The translations under genes were made by a program, and so were the position numbers. Below, piece after piece: positions 16,432-24,620 of a DNA stretch of 57,231 bases. Below the pieces are notes generated by a model. The model was given only the letters and a program-made list of their open reading frames with translations. It did not search any database and was not told the DNA's origin. Numbering within the stretch: the stretch's first letter is position 1; every line of letters starts with the position of its first letter. This stretch comes from an uncultured cyanobacterium (GTDB lineage: Bacteria; Cyanobacteriota; Vampirovibrionia; Vampirovibrionales; JAGQHJ01), in contig CALAJO010000049.1 of NCBI GenBank assembly GCA_937922745.1, positions 1 through 57,231 on the forward strand, read 5' to 3'.

Positions 16432-16971
16432 ATGGAATCGGTGAAGACAAGGGTGTTCGCGCACGAGCAGTTGGGTTTGATTTGTATTGAAGGGAGCCAT
16501 GAGGTTGGAATAACCGGCTTATCCTATGTTGCAGATGGACAGGTGCCAGCGCAAAGTGATGATCCACTGCTGGTTGAAGTGGAAGCTATTCTTCAGCGGT
16601 ATTTTAAAGGGGAAGCCGTCGATTTCTCTAACATCCCGGTTGCTTTGGCCGGAACCCCGTTTCAGAAGTCCGTTTGGCAAGCACTGCGAACCATTCCCTG
16701 GGGAGAAACCCGCTCTTACAAATGGCTGGCGCAGCAGGTTGGTGTTACAACAGGCGCGCGCGCAGTAGGGAATGCCAACGGCAAAAACCCCATCCCTATT
16801 TTGATTCCCTGTCACCGGGTAATCCATAGCAATGGGGGATTAGGCGGTTACACGGGCGGCCTCGGCATTAAACGCATCCTGCTGGATATAGAACAGGTTC
16901 AACCCCGCCTGCAAACCGTCATACAGTTTGAGAACCTGATGGAATCCCAGCCGAAAGCATTAACGCTCTAA
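16432..16971 (+). CDS. ogt: Methylated-DNA-protein-cysteine methyltransferase
   Basis: A suicide repair protein that removes O6-alkyl groups from guanine. At 179 residues it has a short N-terminal ribonuclease-like domain and a C-terminal active domain. The C-terminal domain contains TPFQKSVWQALRTIPWGETR, the helix-turn-helix segment with the Arg finger (GARAVGNANGKNP), and the active-site IPCHRV with Cys at residue 127, followed by GGLGGYTGGLGIKR. All essential residues are present. GAGG lies at good spacing before the ATG. It is monocistronic, with an unrelated minus-strand gene downstream. Confidence 0.95.
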   Translation: MESVKTRVFAHEQLGLICIEGSHEVGITGLSYVADGQVPAQSDDPLLVEVEAILQRYFKGEAVDFSNIPVALAGTPFQKSVWQALRTIPWGETRSYKWLAQQVGVTTGARAVGNANGKNPIPILIPCHRVIHSNGGLGGYTGGLGIKRILLDIEQVQPRLQTVIQFENLMESQPKALTL

Positions 16972-17009
16972 AAAATTGCGTTGGAATAAGGCAAAAACTA
17001 CTATTTTTT

Positions 17010-17462
17010 TTAGCGAACGCCGTCTTCTTTTTGCCAATTTTGGAATGTAGATGTTAGGCTTGCGTCTAATTCTTCAAGTTTTATCTCAAGCTCTCTTTTT
17101 CTTCTGGCTAACAAAGCCTCTTCAGTTGGGCTCGACCGAAGAAAAGCTCTTTTTTCATCAATTGCAGTAGATAAAGGAGCTAATTCCTCAGCACTAGCCG
17201 AACGTCCCAAATAGGGTAAATCTGTTCCACGTTGTCCTCCAAAGGCACGAACGTTATGGACATAACAATCTCCAGACAGATCGTTTTCAAAATGCTGATA
17301 AAGTAAATAGGCTCTCATCGCTCTTGCCGGTGATAATCCTTGATACTTCACAGCTTCCTGACCATGCAAGGCCCGTTGACAAGCCTGCATACTTTGTCGT
17401 AACTTTTCAATTTCCTTTCGATCCCATTTTTCCCTTTGATAGTCATACTCAGCACCTGGCAT
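17010..17462 (-). CDS. Unknown AT-rich gene, charged helical protein (150 residues)
   Basis: No family is recognised. The protein is mostly helical and highly charged. The N-terminal helix is KWDRKEIEKLRQSMQACQRA. The central part includes LSPARAMRAYLLYQHFENDL and a Gly/Arg-rich turn, and a C-terminal coiled-coil-like stretch (LLARRKRELEIKLEELDASL) follows. The base composition is clearly more AT-rich than flanking genes. It lies 26 bases after the gene at 17489-17797 and is probably co-transcribed with it. The ribosome-binding site is weak. The pair could be recently acquired. Confidence 0.65.
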   Translation of the reverse strand: MPGAEYDYQREKWDRKEIEKLRQSMQACQRALHGQEAVKYQGLSPARAMRAYLLYQHFENDLSGDCYVHNVRAFGGQRGTDLPYLGRSASAEELAPLSTAIDEKRAFLRSSPTEEALLARRKRELEIKLEELDASLTSTFQNWQKEDGVR

Positions 17463-17488
17463 TTTATATGTTCGTCGTGAATAACCAT

Positions 17489-17797
17489 TTAACTCTCTCT
17501 CTGCAATTTAGCAATATGAGCAGTGATAAAATTCTTTGCACTGTCCTCTGTTGTATCAAAATTTCCATTTGGCGCCAAAGCAACCGCAATGGTTCGATAG
17601 TCAGTTGCCATACCATCATAATACCCATTTGATTTACCTGGATATTTTAAGGGCGTACCATTTTTAGTATGTGTAAGCTGAGTTTGGTTAGAACCTGCTG
17701 AACCCATCTTAACTTGATTATTCTTGTGAAGCTGCCCACTATAATTTTGAGTTTTTTTTAAATGTGGACTCGAATAAGTTGTAAAAGAAATTTTCAT
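17489..17797 (-). CDS. Unknown AT-rich gene, 102 residues
   Basis: No family is recognised. The N-terminal 60 residues are Ser/Thr/Asn/Lys-rich and likely disordered (MKISFTTYSSPHLKKTQ). A Gly/Tyr turn (GKSNGYYDGMATDYRTI) leads to a small hydrophobic core and a C-terminal helix (SAKNFITAHIAKLQRES). AAAGG precedes the ATG at suitable spacing. It is the first gene of a two-gene AT-rich unit with 17010-17462. The SFTTYSS start is loosely like the aromatic-Ser motif of other accessory proteins here. Confidence 0.65.
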   Translation of the reverse strand: MKISFTTYSSPHLKKTQNYSGQLHKNNQVKMGSAGSNQTQLTHTKNGTPLKYPGKSNGYYDGMATDYRTIAVALAPNGNFDTTEDSAKNFITAHIAKLQRES

Positions 17798-17898
17798 AGT
17801 GAGAACCTTTAAATAATGAACTTAAATACTAAAGTTTCTCAATAAAAAAAATTGCCATTTGATTGAAGAATAAGGCAACTGAAATGCTATTCTGGATT

Positions 17899-18639
17899 CT
17901 ATTGAGCTTGCAGCGTCGCGGCCTGGGAAAAATCGATTAATAACTGATCGCCGGGGGCGAGGACAACGGGTTCACCTTTCCCAAAGATGGATTTTGCGGC
18001 ATTGACGGTCGTGACGGCTGTGCCTGTAGCAACACCTGCAATGGCTCCTGCCGGGACGGTGATGATCTTGCCGGCGCCTTCTCCCGCCTTCATCCCTTTC
18101 TCGTGAAATTCCTTGAACTTATCAATGCCTTTATCCACGCTATTATCAAGTTTCACGCCGATACCGGGGTCGGTATAAAGGGCGCCCTTCTGAGAATTCA
18201 TCTTGGCGGAGGCCGCATCGAGCCTCAGGCTCAAAGGGCGCAGTTCGCCGGAAGGCATCTGGATATGGTCAAACGTCAGGCGCATCAAGCCGCCTTTGCT
18301 GAAGTAGCCCGCCTTGTCCACGTCATCCACACGGCCACGAACCACGGTGCCCTTGGGAAGTATCAATTGTTCCCCGGCCCACATATCTTCCAAGGCCGAA
18401 ACCACAAACGGATCGCCCACTCTGGAGGTTCGAGTATCCAGTGGGGTTTGAACCACGGCTCTCATCTTCATTCCGGCAGGGATTTGCTGGGAAACTGCGC
18501 CCATTTCCACCGGAGGATAAAGCGTCATCTCTTCCTGTGCAGAGGTCTCTGCGGAGGCAAGTGCAGAAAAAGATAACGTCAGGGCCAATGCCGCCGCGGA
18601 GAATGCGGCATGGACGGGGTTCAACGGGGCGAGCTTCAT
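17899..18639 (-). CDS. Secreted protein with TrbI/VirB10-like beta domain
   Basis: A 246-residue protein with a clear Sec signal peptide (hydrophobic AAFSAAALALTLSFSALASA, probable cleavage after ASA). The mature part has a beta-rich segment of the kind found in VirB10/TrbI-type conjugation proteins: IPAGMKMRAVVQTPLDT, ILPKGTVVRGRVDDV, then MRLTFDHIQMPSGELRPLSL. A Gly/Ala-rich region (AGAIAGVATGTAVTTVNAAK) and a final strand PVVLAPGDQLLIDF follow. No other secretion-system gene is present, so this is a lone periplasmic or outer-membrane-associated protein. The same core pattern recurs in the C-terminus of the SLH protein at 27431-28531. AAGGA lies seven bases before the ATG. Confidence 0.75.
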   Translation of the reverse strand: MKLAPLNPVHAAFSAAALALTLSFSALASAETSAQEEMTLYPPVEMGAVSQQIPAGMKMRAVVQTPLDTRTSRVGDPFVVSALEDMWAGEQLILPKGTVVRGRVDDVDKAGYFSKGGLMRLTFDHIQMPSGELRPLSLRLDAASAKMNSQKGALYTDPGIGVKLDNSVDKGIDKFKEFHEKGMKAGEGAGKIITVPAGAIAGVATGTAVTTVNAAKSIFGKGEPVVLAPGDQLLIDFSQAATLQAQ

Positions 18640-18728
18640 ACAGCGATCCTTCTCTTCTGTTTACCTCAAGTATAGCATTGCAACGTGCATTCGACCTTAA
18701 GCCGGATTTGTCGCGAAGGGATGAGTGA

Positions 18729-19097
18729 TTATACTTCGCCGCGGCTGATCTGATCGAGCAACTGGGTTACGCGGCTGCCGCGCTCCAGCGAGTTATCCAG
18801 GCAGAACAGCAGTTCCGGCGTATGGTGCATCCGGATGCGCTTGCCGACTTCCGAACGGATAACCTTTGTCCACTCGTGCAGGATTTCCATCACTTCGTCC
18901 TGGGCTTCCTTCTCCGCAAAAATGCTGACGAAGATCTTGGCATGGCGCAAGTCCCCGGAAACTTCAACGTCCGTAATGGATACGACGGTTTCCGATAAGC
19001 GGGGGTCTTTTACTTCACGGCGAATGATATCGCTGACTTCGCGCATCAAGGCCTTGCGAATCCGGTCGGCTCTGGAGAATTCGAAACGATTGGCCAT
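18729..19097 (-). CDS. rbfA: Ribosome-binding factor A
   Basis: A 30S maturation factor that acts on the 16S rRNA 5' region. At 122 residues it is a KH-like single-domain protein with RADRIRKALMREVSDIIRRE at the N-terminus, DPRLSETVVSITDVEVSGDL followed by RHAKIFVSIF, and the terminal RMHHTPELLFCLDNSLERG. It is the last gene of the rimP-nusA-ylxR-infB-rbfA operon, 45 bases after infB, with its own GGGGGT ribosome-binding site. Confidence 0.96.
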   Translation of the reverse strand: MANRFEFSRADRIRKALMREVSDIIRREVKDPRLSETVVSITDVEVSGDLRHAKIFVSIFAEKEAQDEVMEILHEWTKVIRSEVGKRIRMHHTPELLFCLDNSLERGSRVTQLLDQISRGEV

Positions 19098-19142
19098 AGG
19101 TTTACCCCCTTTTTATGGTTGAGGACACACGTCGAGCGGGGT

Positions 19143-21734
19143 TTAGAGAGACGTCCGCTCGATCTCTTTCATTGTGAAGACACGGATAATATCGCCGACT
19201 TGCAGATCGTTAAACCGGTCGAACGAGATACCGCACTCATACCCGGCAGCCACTTCCTTGGCATCTTCCTTAAAGCGCTTCAGGTTGCTTAACTGCCCCT
19301 TGAACATCTCCTTGTTGTTGCGGAAAACACGGCACTGGGCATTCCGGGTTACTCTGCCTTCGGTTACATAGCAACCGGCAATCACGGTTTTACCAAAGCT
19401 GAAGAGCTGGCGCACTTCCACGACACCGGTTTCCTGCTCCTCCACATCCGGGGAGAGAAGGCCGAGCATCCGTTTTTCCATATCCTCTACAACGTGGTAA
19501 ATAACGTCGTATTGCAGGATTTCGATGCCCTGATCCTGGGCCGTCCGCTGGGCGTTGGCTTCCTCACGCGTGTTAAAGGAAATGATAATGGCGTTGCTGG
19601 CCGATGCAAGCAGGACATCCGCCTCGGAAACATCGCCTGTGCCCGCATGGATAATGTGAACGGACACTTCCTCGGTGGCAAGTTGCGCCAACGCGTGTGT
19701 TACCGCTTCCACGGAGCCTTGCGTATCGGCCTTAACAATAAGGTAGAAGTCCTTGCGCTGGTTCTCGCGCTCGTTCATCAGGCCGTGCGTTACCATCTTG
19801 GTCAGGCGCTGCTCGCGATCCTGGCTTTGGCGCTGTTGCAGCGTCCGCTTAAACTCCTTGTCATTCAGCACGACGGTAAAGGTATCTCCCGCCTGGGGTA
19901 CTTCACTTAAGCCGAGGATTTCGGTAGGCGTGCTGGGCCCGGCGGATTTGATCCGCTCGCCGGAATCGCTGATCAGGGCACGAATCCGTCCGCCAACCTT
20001 GTTCATCAGGATGTTTTCGCCCACATGCAGCGTCCCGTTCTGAACGAGTACCGTGGCAACCGGCCCCTTGCGCTTATCCAGGCGGGCTTCAATAACCACG
20101 CCTTCAGCAGGGACGGTTGAATCGGCCTTCAGTTCCTGAAGTTCGGATACCAGGCTGATCATCTCAAGCAGATCATCCAACCCCAGGCGTTGCAGCGCGC
20201 TCACTTCCACGCAAATGGTGTCGCCGCCCCATTTTTCCGGGGTTAACCCATGCTCGGAAAGCTGCACCATCACGCGATCGGGATCGGCGCCAGGCTTGTC
20301 AATCTTGTTCACGGCCACAATAATGGGGATGTTGGCCGCCTTGGCGTGATTGATCGCTTCAATCGTCTGCGGCATCACGCCGTCATCCGCCGCAACCACC
20401 AGGATGGCAATATCTGTGGCCTGCGCCCCGCGCATCCGCATGGAGGTAAATGCCGCGTGGCCAGGTGTATCGATAAAGACAATCTTGCTGCCGTCTTTTT
20501 CAACCGTATATGCACCGATGCTCTGGGTAATCCCGCCGGCCTCGGTATCCACAATCTTGTGGCGCGTTTCGCGGATGGCGTCCAATAAAGATGTTTTACC
20601 GTGGTCAACGTGCCCCATAATGGACACAACCGGCGCGCGCGAGCGTAAATGTTTCCCCTTGGCCTGGCGAACCTTCAATTCGGGTGCGGCGGTAGGCTGT
20701 TTATCCGCTTCCTTGTCAGGGCCTTCCACTTCAAAACCCATCTCTTTCGCCAGGGAAATGGCGTCATCCACCTGCATGGTCTGGTTTACAGTTACCATCA
20801 CGCCCTTCATAAACAGGTGGCGAATCAACTCAGTCTCACGCCGGCCGAGTTTAACCGCCAGTTCCGCAATCGATAACGGCTCTGAAATACGGATGACCTG
20901 CGGCTCAGGTTCCGCGACCGGGGCATTTTGCTGGGGCTGCTTGTACTGCGTGGTTCCTGGAATCGGCTTTTCGCCCTTTTCCACTTCCGCCACTTTCTTA
21001 AAGGCGGTTTTCATCTCGGTTTTGTTATGCCGCTCGATGGTTTGGGCAATTTCGCTGTATGGCTCGTCATCCTTAGCCGGCTTCATGATTTCCAGGACAG
21101 CCGTATCCTCTTCCATCACCGCGTCATCCAGCTTAGGCTTGGCAGGGTTGGCTTGCACCGCAACTGGTGCGGTTTTAGGCGCTGCCTGTGCCGCCGGTTG
21201 CTGCGGACGGTTTGCGCCACTACCACCTTGTTGTTGTGGTCGCTGCGTGGCCGATGCGGGCTGTTGTGGCCTATTACCGCTGTGTTGTTGCGGTTGTGGA
21301 CGTTGTTGTCCACCGCCGCCGGGTATTTGCTGTTGAGGACGTTGCCCGCTGCCGGAAAGGGGTTGCGTCTTCTTCTCCGGATAACGATGTACCTGTTGGG
21401 TGGGTTGCGGCGGCGCTTGCTGCCGTTGTGGTTGGGACACGGGCGCGGCAGTGCGTTGCTCCGGTTGGGGCCGGGGTTGGTTTTTTACGGGTTGCTGCGC
21501 AGAAGGCGCGGGTTCCGACTTTTGCCTTGGGGTTTCATCAACCGTGGGCGCGGAAACTTTGTTATCGCCTGTAATGATGGCGACGACTTTATTCGCTAAA
21601 TCTTGATCAATGGTGCTGGAGTGGCTTTTTACGGTTACGCCAAGCTTGCTTTCCAGCACATCCGCGAGTTCTTTCCAGCTCGAAAGGCCGAGAACCTTTG
21701 TTAATTCATAAATTCTTACTTTCGGTGTAGCCAC
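19143..21734 (-). CDS. infB: Translation initiation factor IF-2
   Basis: A GTPase that places initiator tRNA on the 30S subunit. It has 863 residues. There is an N-terminal IF2-N helical domain (about 1-55), a long Pro/Gln/Gly/Arg-rich linker (about 65-200), a second IF2-N-like domain (about 285-340), then the G domain with GHVDHGKT at about 374-381, [18 protein letters not shown], and C-terminal beta-barrel domains II to IV. The start is GTG. It overlaps the end of ylxR by 29 bases, so translation is probably coupled. The Gln-rich linker is long but within the range seen in cyanobacteria-type IF-2. Confidence 0.97.
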   Translation of the reverse strand: MATPKVRIYELTKVLGLSSWKELADVLESKLGVTVKSHSSTIDQDLANKVVAIITGDNKVSAPTVDETPRQKSEPAPSAQQPVKNQPRPQPEQRTAAPVSQPQRQQAPPQPTQQVHRYPEKKTQPLSGSGQRPQQQIPGGGGQQRPQPQQHSGNRPQQPASATQRPQQQGGSGANRPQQPAAQAAPKTAPVAVQANPAKPKLDDAVMEEDTAVLEIMKPAKDDEPYSEIAQTIERHNKTEMKTAFKKVAEVEKGEKPIPGTTQYKQPQQNAPVAEPEPQVIRISEPLSIAELAVKLGRRETELIRHLFMKGVMVTVNQTMQVDDAISLAKEMGFEVEGPDKEADKQPTAAPELKVRQAKGKHLRSRAPVVSIMGHVDHGKTSLLDAIRETRHKIVDTEAGGITQSIGAYTVEKDGSKIVFIDTPGHAAFTSMRMRGAQATDIAILVVAADDGVMPQTIEAINHAKAANIPIIVAVNKIDKPGADPDRVMVQLSEHGLTPEKWGGDTICVEVSALQRLGLDDLLEMISLVSELQELKADSTVPAEGVVIEARLDKRKGPVATVLVQNGTLHVGENILMNKVGGRIRALISDSGERIKSAGPSTPTEILGLSEVPQAGDTFTVVLNDKEFKRTLQQRQSQDREQRLTKMVTHGLMNERENQRKDFYLIVKADTQGSVEAVTHALAQLATEEVSVHIIHAGTGDVSEADVLLASASNAIIISFNTREEANAQRTAQDQGIEILQYDVIYHVVEDMEKRMLGLLSPDVEEQETGVVEVRQLFSFGKTVIAGCYVTEGRVTRNAQCRVFRNNKEMFKGQLSNLKRFKEDAKEVAAGYECGISFDRFNDLQVGDIIRVFTMKEIERTSL

Positions 21735-22020
21735 CAGGATGGTTTCCTTTCAAAGCGTCGTTTAAACATATTAATATATCATCCGGAATAGACGTTTTCA
21801 ACGCCTTCTGTATCTTCTTGCCCTTCATCGCCGTTTGAAGACAGGCCATGGCACGGCACAGGTAAGCAGAACGACCGAATAACCTGGTTTTCTCCTTTGA
21901 CGTTTGCAGCAGTTGAACGGTCTGCTGCTGCCGGTCATAAATGATCCTAAAAAGATCGGACCGGAAATACAAGTTCCGACACGCAACACATTGTCGATAT
22001 TGTGACGGGAGCCTGGGCAT
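21706..22020 (-). CDS. ylxR: YlxR-family RNA-binding protein (DUF448)
   Basis: A 104-residue small nucleic-acid-binding protein of the YlxR family, which in other bacteria sits between nusA and infB and has been linked to RNase P regulation. The signature RQCVACRNLYFRSDLFRIIY is present, followed by FGRSAYLCRAMACLQTAMK, which matches the family's GR-x-A-Y-(V/L)C motif. AGGA lies eight bases before the ATG. It overlaps infB. A longer than usual gap of about 310 bases separates it from nusA. Confidence 0.9.
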   Translation of the reverse strand: MPRLPSQYRQCVACRNLYFRSDLFRIIYDRQQQTVQLLQTSKEKTRLFGRSAYLCRAMACLQTAMKGKKIQKALKTSIPDDILICLNDALKGNHPGGYTESKNL

Positions 22021-22332
22021 CCGGGTTTCCTGCTGCCAACCGCACGGGTTGCAAAAAGTACATATCTTAATTTTTACACCTTCAAGGGGAAGAGTAAACT
22101 AAGGGGCTGGTCGGTTTGCAATGTTCGCTGGCTGCTGCAATGGCCGGTCCCTACCCGCTTCTGCTGCGTGCAGATGCAGGAACCCCTGTATTTTGAGGGA
22201 AGCCTGTCGGCTTCAGGACATTCCCTCTCATTTACCGCTACGCGCGGCCGTGAAGAAGAAACTGGGATGAGGGTTTGTTTCTCTACAGCGCCATAAATAT
22301 CACACCGTAATTAAGGATGTTGAAAACCGAGA
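22021..22332 (-). other. 312-base gap inside the nusA operon with a strong hairpin
   Basis: No protein gene with a ribosome-binding site is seen on either strand. The minus strand contains a stable hairpin at 22227-22195 (GAGGGA / TCCCTC outer stem, AGCC-GACA-GGCT inner stem) that lacks a T-run. The gap could be an internal promoter or processing region between nusA and ylxR. Confidence 0.45.
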
Positions 22333-23472
22333 TTAGTCGATCTCGACGGATTCAAGAGGGACATCGCCGGTTTCCAGTTCGGATTCGGTGTGGGCAGCAA
22401 CCTGTGCCTGCACCTGGCTCAGGCTCTTGATGTCCAGCTTCCACCCGGTGAGCTTGGCGGCAAGGCGAACGTTTTGCCCTTCACGGCCAATTGCGAGACT
22501 TAGCTGATCATCCGGCACGATAACCTGCGCAACACGGTTCGGCGGCTCCTCATTCAGGATTTCCACCGCAACGATTTTCGCCGGAGCCAGCGCATTGATA
22601 ATAAACTGCGCCGGGTCTTCGGACCAACGGATGATGTCGATCTTCTCATTCTTCAGCTCGTTCACAATGGCGTGAATCCTGGCGCCGTGGGCACCAATAC
22701 AGGCCCCCTGCGGATCAACATCCGGGTCGGAGGAGGTCACCGCGACTTTTGTCCGGTAGCCAGCCTCGCGGGCGATATTCTTCAGCTCGACCAAGCCGTC
22801 CTCAATCTCGGGGACTTCCAGTTCGAACACTTCCCGAACCATTTCCGGGTGCGCCTGGGATACGATAATCTGGGGAACGCGTCCGTTGTCACGCAGATCC
22901 GCCACGAATACGCGGATTTTATTGCCAACTCGGTAATATTCGCCGGGGAGTTGTTCCTTTGGCGGCATTACGGCTTCAATCCGGCCGATGCTGACGATGA
23001 CGTTACGCCCTTCCACCCGCTGAACAACCCCTTGGGTCACGGCGTTCTTGCGCTCTTCAAACTCGTTGTAAATCAGGCGTTTTTCGGCTTCGCGAATCCG
23101 TTGCGTCATCACCTGTTTTGCAGACTGGGCTGCGATCCGGCCGAAGTCCACCGGGGTCACTTCCACAAAAACCTGGTCGCCCACCTGTGCATTGGCGTCG
23201 ATTTGCAAGGCATCATGCTTGTCGACTTCGTTTTCTTCGTCCTCGACCGTCTCAACCACGGTTTTTTTCTGGAAAATGCCCAGTTCGCCGCTCCGTTCGT
23301 TCAGACGTACTTCGTAAATATCCGGGTCTTCAATCTCCTGGATGTGGGAATAACGCTTGTAGGCCGCCATCATGGCTTCCTTGATGGAATCCATAAATAC
23401 GGCGCGGGGAATTCCTTTCTCCCGTTCCAGCTGTTCAGCGGCTTCCTGTAATTGTGAGCCGAGCTTAATCAT
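22333..23472 (-). CDS. nusA: Transcription termination/antitermination factor NusA
   Basis: An RNA polymerase-associated factor for pausing, termination and antitermination. At 379 residues it has the core layout without the C-terminal AR repeats of proteobacteria. The N-terminal domain covers about 1-135 (KGIPRAVFMDSIKEAMMAAY). The S1 domain contains VTQGVVQRVEGRNVIVSIGR. The two KH domains include GACIGAHGARIHAIVNELKN, with EKIDIIRWSEDP, and AIGREGQNVRLAAKLTGW. GGAGG lies nine bases before the ATG. The start overlaps the rimP stop by eight bases. Confidence 0.97.
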   Translation of the reverse strand: MIKLGSQLQEAAEQLEREKGIPRAVFMDSIKEAMMAAYKRYSHIQEIEDPDIYEVRLNERSGELGIFQKKTVVETVEDEENEVDKHDALQIDANAQVGDQVFVEVTPVDFGRIAAQSAKQVMTQRIREAEKRLIYNEFEERKNAVTQGVVQRVEGRNVIVSIGRIEAVMPPKEQLPGEYYRVGNKIRVFVADLRDNGRVPQIIVSQAHPEMVREVFELEVPEIEDGLVELKNIAREAGYRTKVAVTSSDPDVDPQGACIGAHGARIHAIVNELKNEKIDIIRWSEDPAQFIINALAPAKIVAVEILNEEPPNRVAQVIVPDDQLSLAIGREGQNVRLAAKLTGWKLDIKSLSQVQAQVAAHTESELETGDVPLESVEID

Positions 23473-24034
23473 TGCGTTGATCCTCCAATCCGACTGATAT
23501 GTCTAGTTTATTTAACTCCGGCGCCAAGGAAATGCTAAGCCCCTTGGTGTTCGAGGCAATTCGCTTGATTTCGCCGTCCTGGTCCGGTGTGGTGCGATAT
23601 AAAACTTCCATGGCCTCCGGGTCAAATGAGTCGATAAACCCAATCTCCGTAGGGCCGCTCTTGGGCTTGATCTCGATACGACGGCCGGTGTAGAACTGAA
23701 ATTCACGCTGGCTTTTCAGGCTTCTAAACAAACCTGGCGAGCTAACCTCCAGGTTATACGGAAGATTTTCCAGTTCCTTGGTTGTCTTTTCCAAGGGCTC
23801 TTCCATACTTTGGCTAATCAGTTTGCAGTCCTCCAGGCTGATTTTCCTCGCCGGATCACGGTGATCCACATATAAGCGCAGGTACCAGCGGCCGTTCTCT
23901 TCCACCATTTCCACGTCTATCAGGAAATAGGCTTCCGGCAGCGTCACATCCGCCAGGCTGGTCACATGGGTCTGGATGGCTTCAATCTGTTGCGGGGATA
24001 ACTTGGGGGTCTGGTAGCGCTTTTTGGTCTTCAT
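23465..24034 (-). CDS. rimP: Ribosome maturation factor RimP
   Basis: Needed for 30S subunit maturation. At 189 residues it has the two-domain RimP fold. The N-terminal alpha/beta domain includes WYLRLYVDHRDPARKISLED, followed by CKLISQSMEE. The junction motif LEVSSPGLFRSLKSQREF, where the family has EVSSPGLDRPL, marks the start of the Sm-like C-terminal domain. It opens the rimP-nusA-ylxR-infB-rbfA operon. Its GGGAG ribosome-binding site lies within a small palindrome (AGGGA-GAT-TCCCT) and just downstream of a terminator-like hairpin, so expression is likely controlled in the leader. Confidence 0.95.
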   Translation of the reverse strand: MKTKKRYQTPKLSPQQIEAIQTHVTSLADVTLPEAYFLIDVEMVEENGRWYLRLYVDHRDPARKISLEDCKLISQSMEEPLEKTTKELENLPYNLEVSSPGLFRSLKSQREFQFYTGRRIEIKPKSGPTEIGFIDSFDPEAMEVLYRTTPDQDGEIKRIASNTKGLSISLAPELNKLDISVGLEDQRND

Positions 24035-24059
24035 GGCCAGGGAATCTCCCTAAATAACT

Positions 24060-24089
24060 AAAAAAGTGGGCTCAAGCGAGATCCCACTT
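24060..24089 (-). terminator. Terminator-like hairpin in the rimP leader
   Basis: The minus strand reads AAGTGGG-AT-CTC-GCTT-GAG-CCCACTT followed by a T-run that ends about 26 bases before the rimP ATG. It could stop read-through from gltX or act as an attenuator of the nusA operon. Confidence 0.75.
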
Positions 24090-24310
24090 CTACTTTCTCT
24101 TTTAGAAGCAACTGGATTATAGCACTCCCGATCCGGTGTGTCTACTGTGCGCCAAAACGGCGGACGGTTGTGCGTGCCGTGTTATTGCCTCCTTCAGCCA
24201 ACGTATCTTGATGGGCTTGTCATCACTTTGCATTCTCCCTTGTCGATACGCGGAGTATTCGTCAGGTCGATTGGATATTAACCCCGGCACAATGGAAGGA
24301 GAATCTTGCC

Positions 24311-24580
24311 ATGCAGCGGATTAACCCGATGGGGTGGGCGCGTGTGCCTGCCGAGAAAGCTTTTGGCAGTAAAGAGCCTGTCTCCACCAGTAATATGATG
24401 GAAGCGGTCTGTAAAACCCTCAACGAGCTTTTCATTCAGCAGATGGGCATGGCCCAGGCCATCCAATTTCAACAGGATCCGGAAACCGGAACCGCCATCG
24501 TGACCGTTGTGATGCACGACGAGGCGGATAACACCGCAGGACGCTTTGATAATATCTCCGTCCGCTTTGCCAAGGAGTAG
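24311..24580 (+). CDS. Small unknown protein, 89 residues
   Basis: No family is recognised. The N-terminal 30 residues are polar. A helix (MMEAVCKTLNELFIQQMGMA) is followed by strands (AIQFQQDPETGTAIVTVVMH) and an acidic loop (DEADNTAGRFDNISVRFAKE), which looks like a small folded alpha-beta domain. GGAGAA lies seven bases before the ATG, a convincing start. It sits alone on the plus strand between two minus-strand units. Confidence 0.72.
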   Translation: MQRINPMGWARVPAEKAFGSKEPVSTSNMMEAVCKTLNELFIQQMGMAQAIQFQQDPETGTAIVTVVMHDEADNTAGRFDNISVRFAKE

Positions 24581-24620
24581 CGCGCCCAAAATGGGTTCGT
24601 TCGTTCAAATTTAAAAGGCG

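Noticed and set aside
20350-21336. 328-residue plus-strand frame across the 5' part of infB
   Set aside because: It is antisense to the well-conserved IF-2 gene, low-complexity, and has no ribosome-binding site; it is a by-product of the GC-rich and repeated infB linker.
22672-23451. 259-residue plus-strand frame inside nusA
   Set aside because: Fully antisense to NusA KH/S1 coding sequence; Asn/His/Phe-rich with no plausible domain or start signal.
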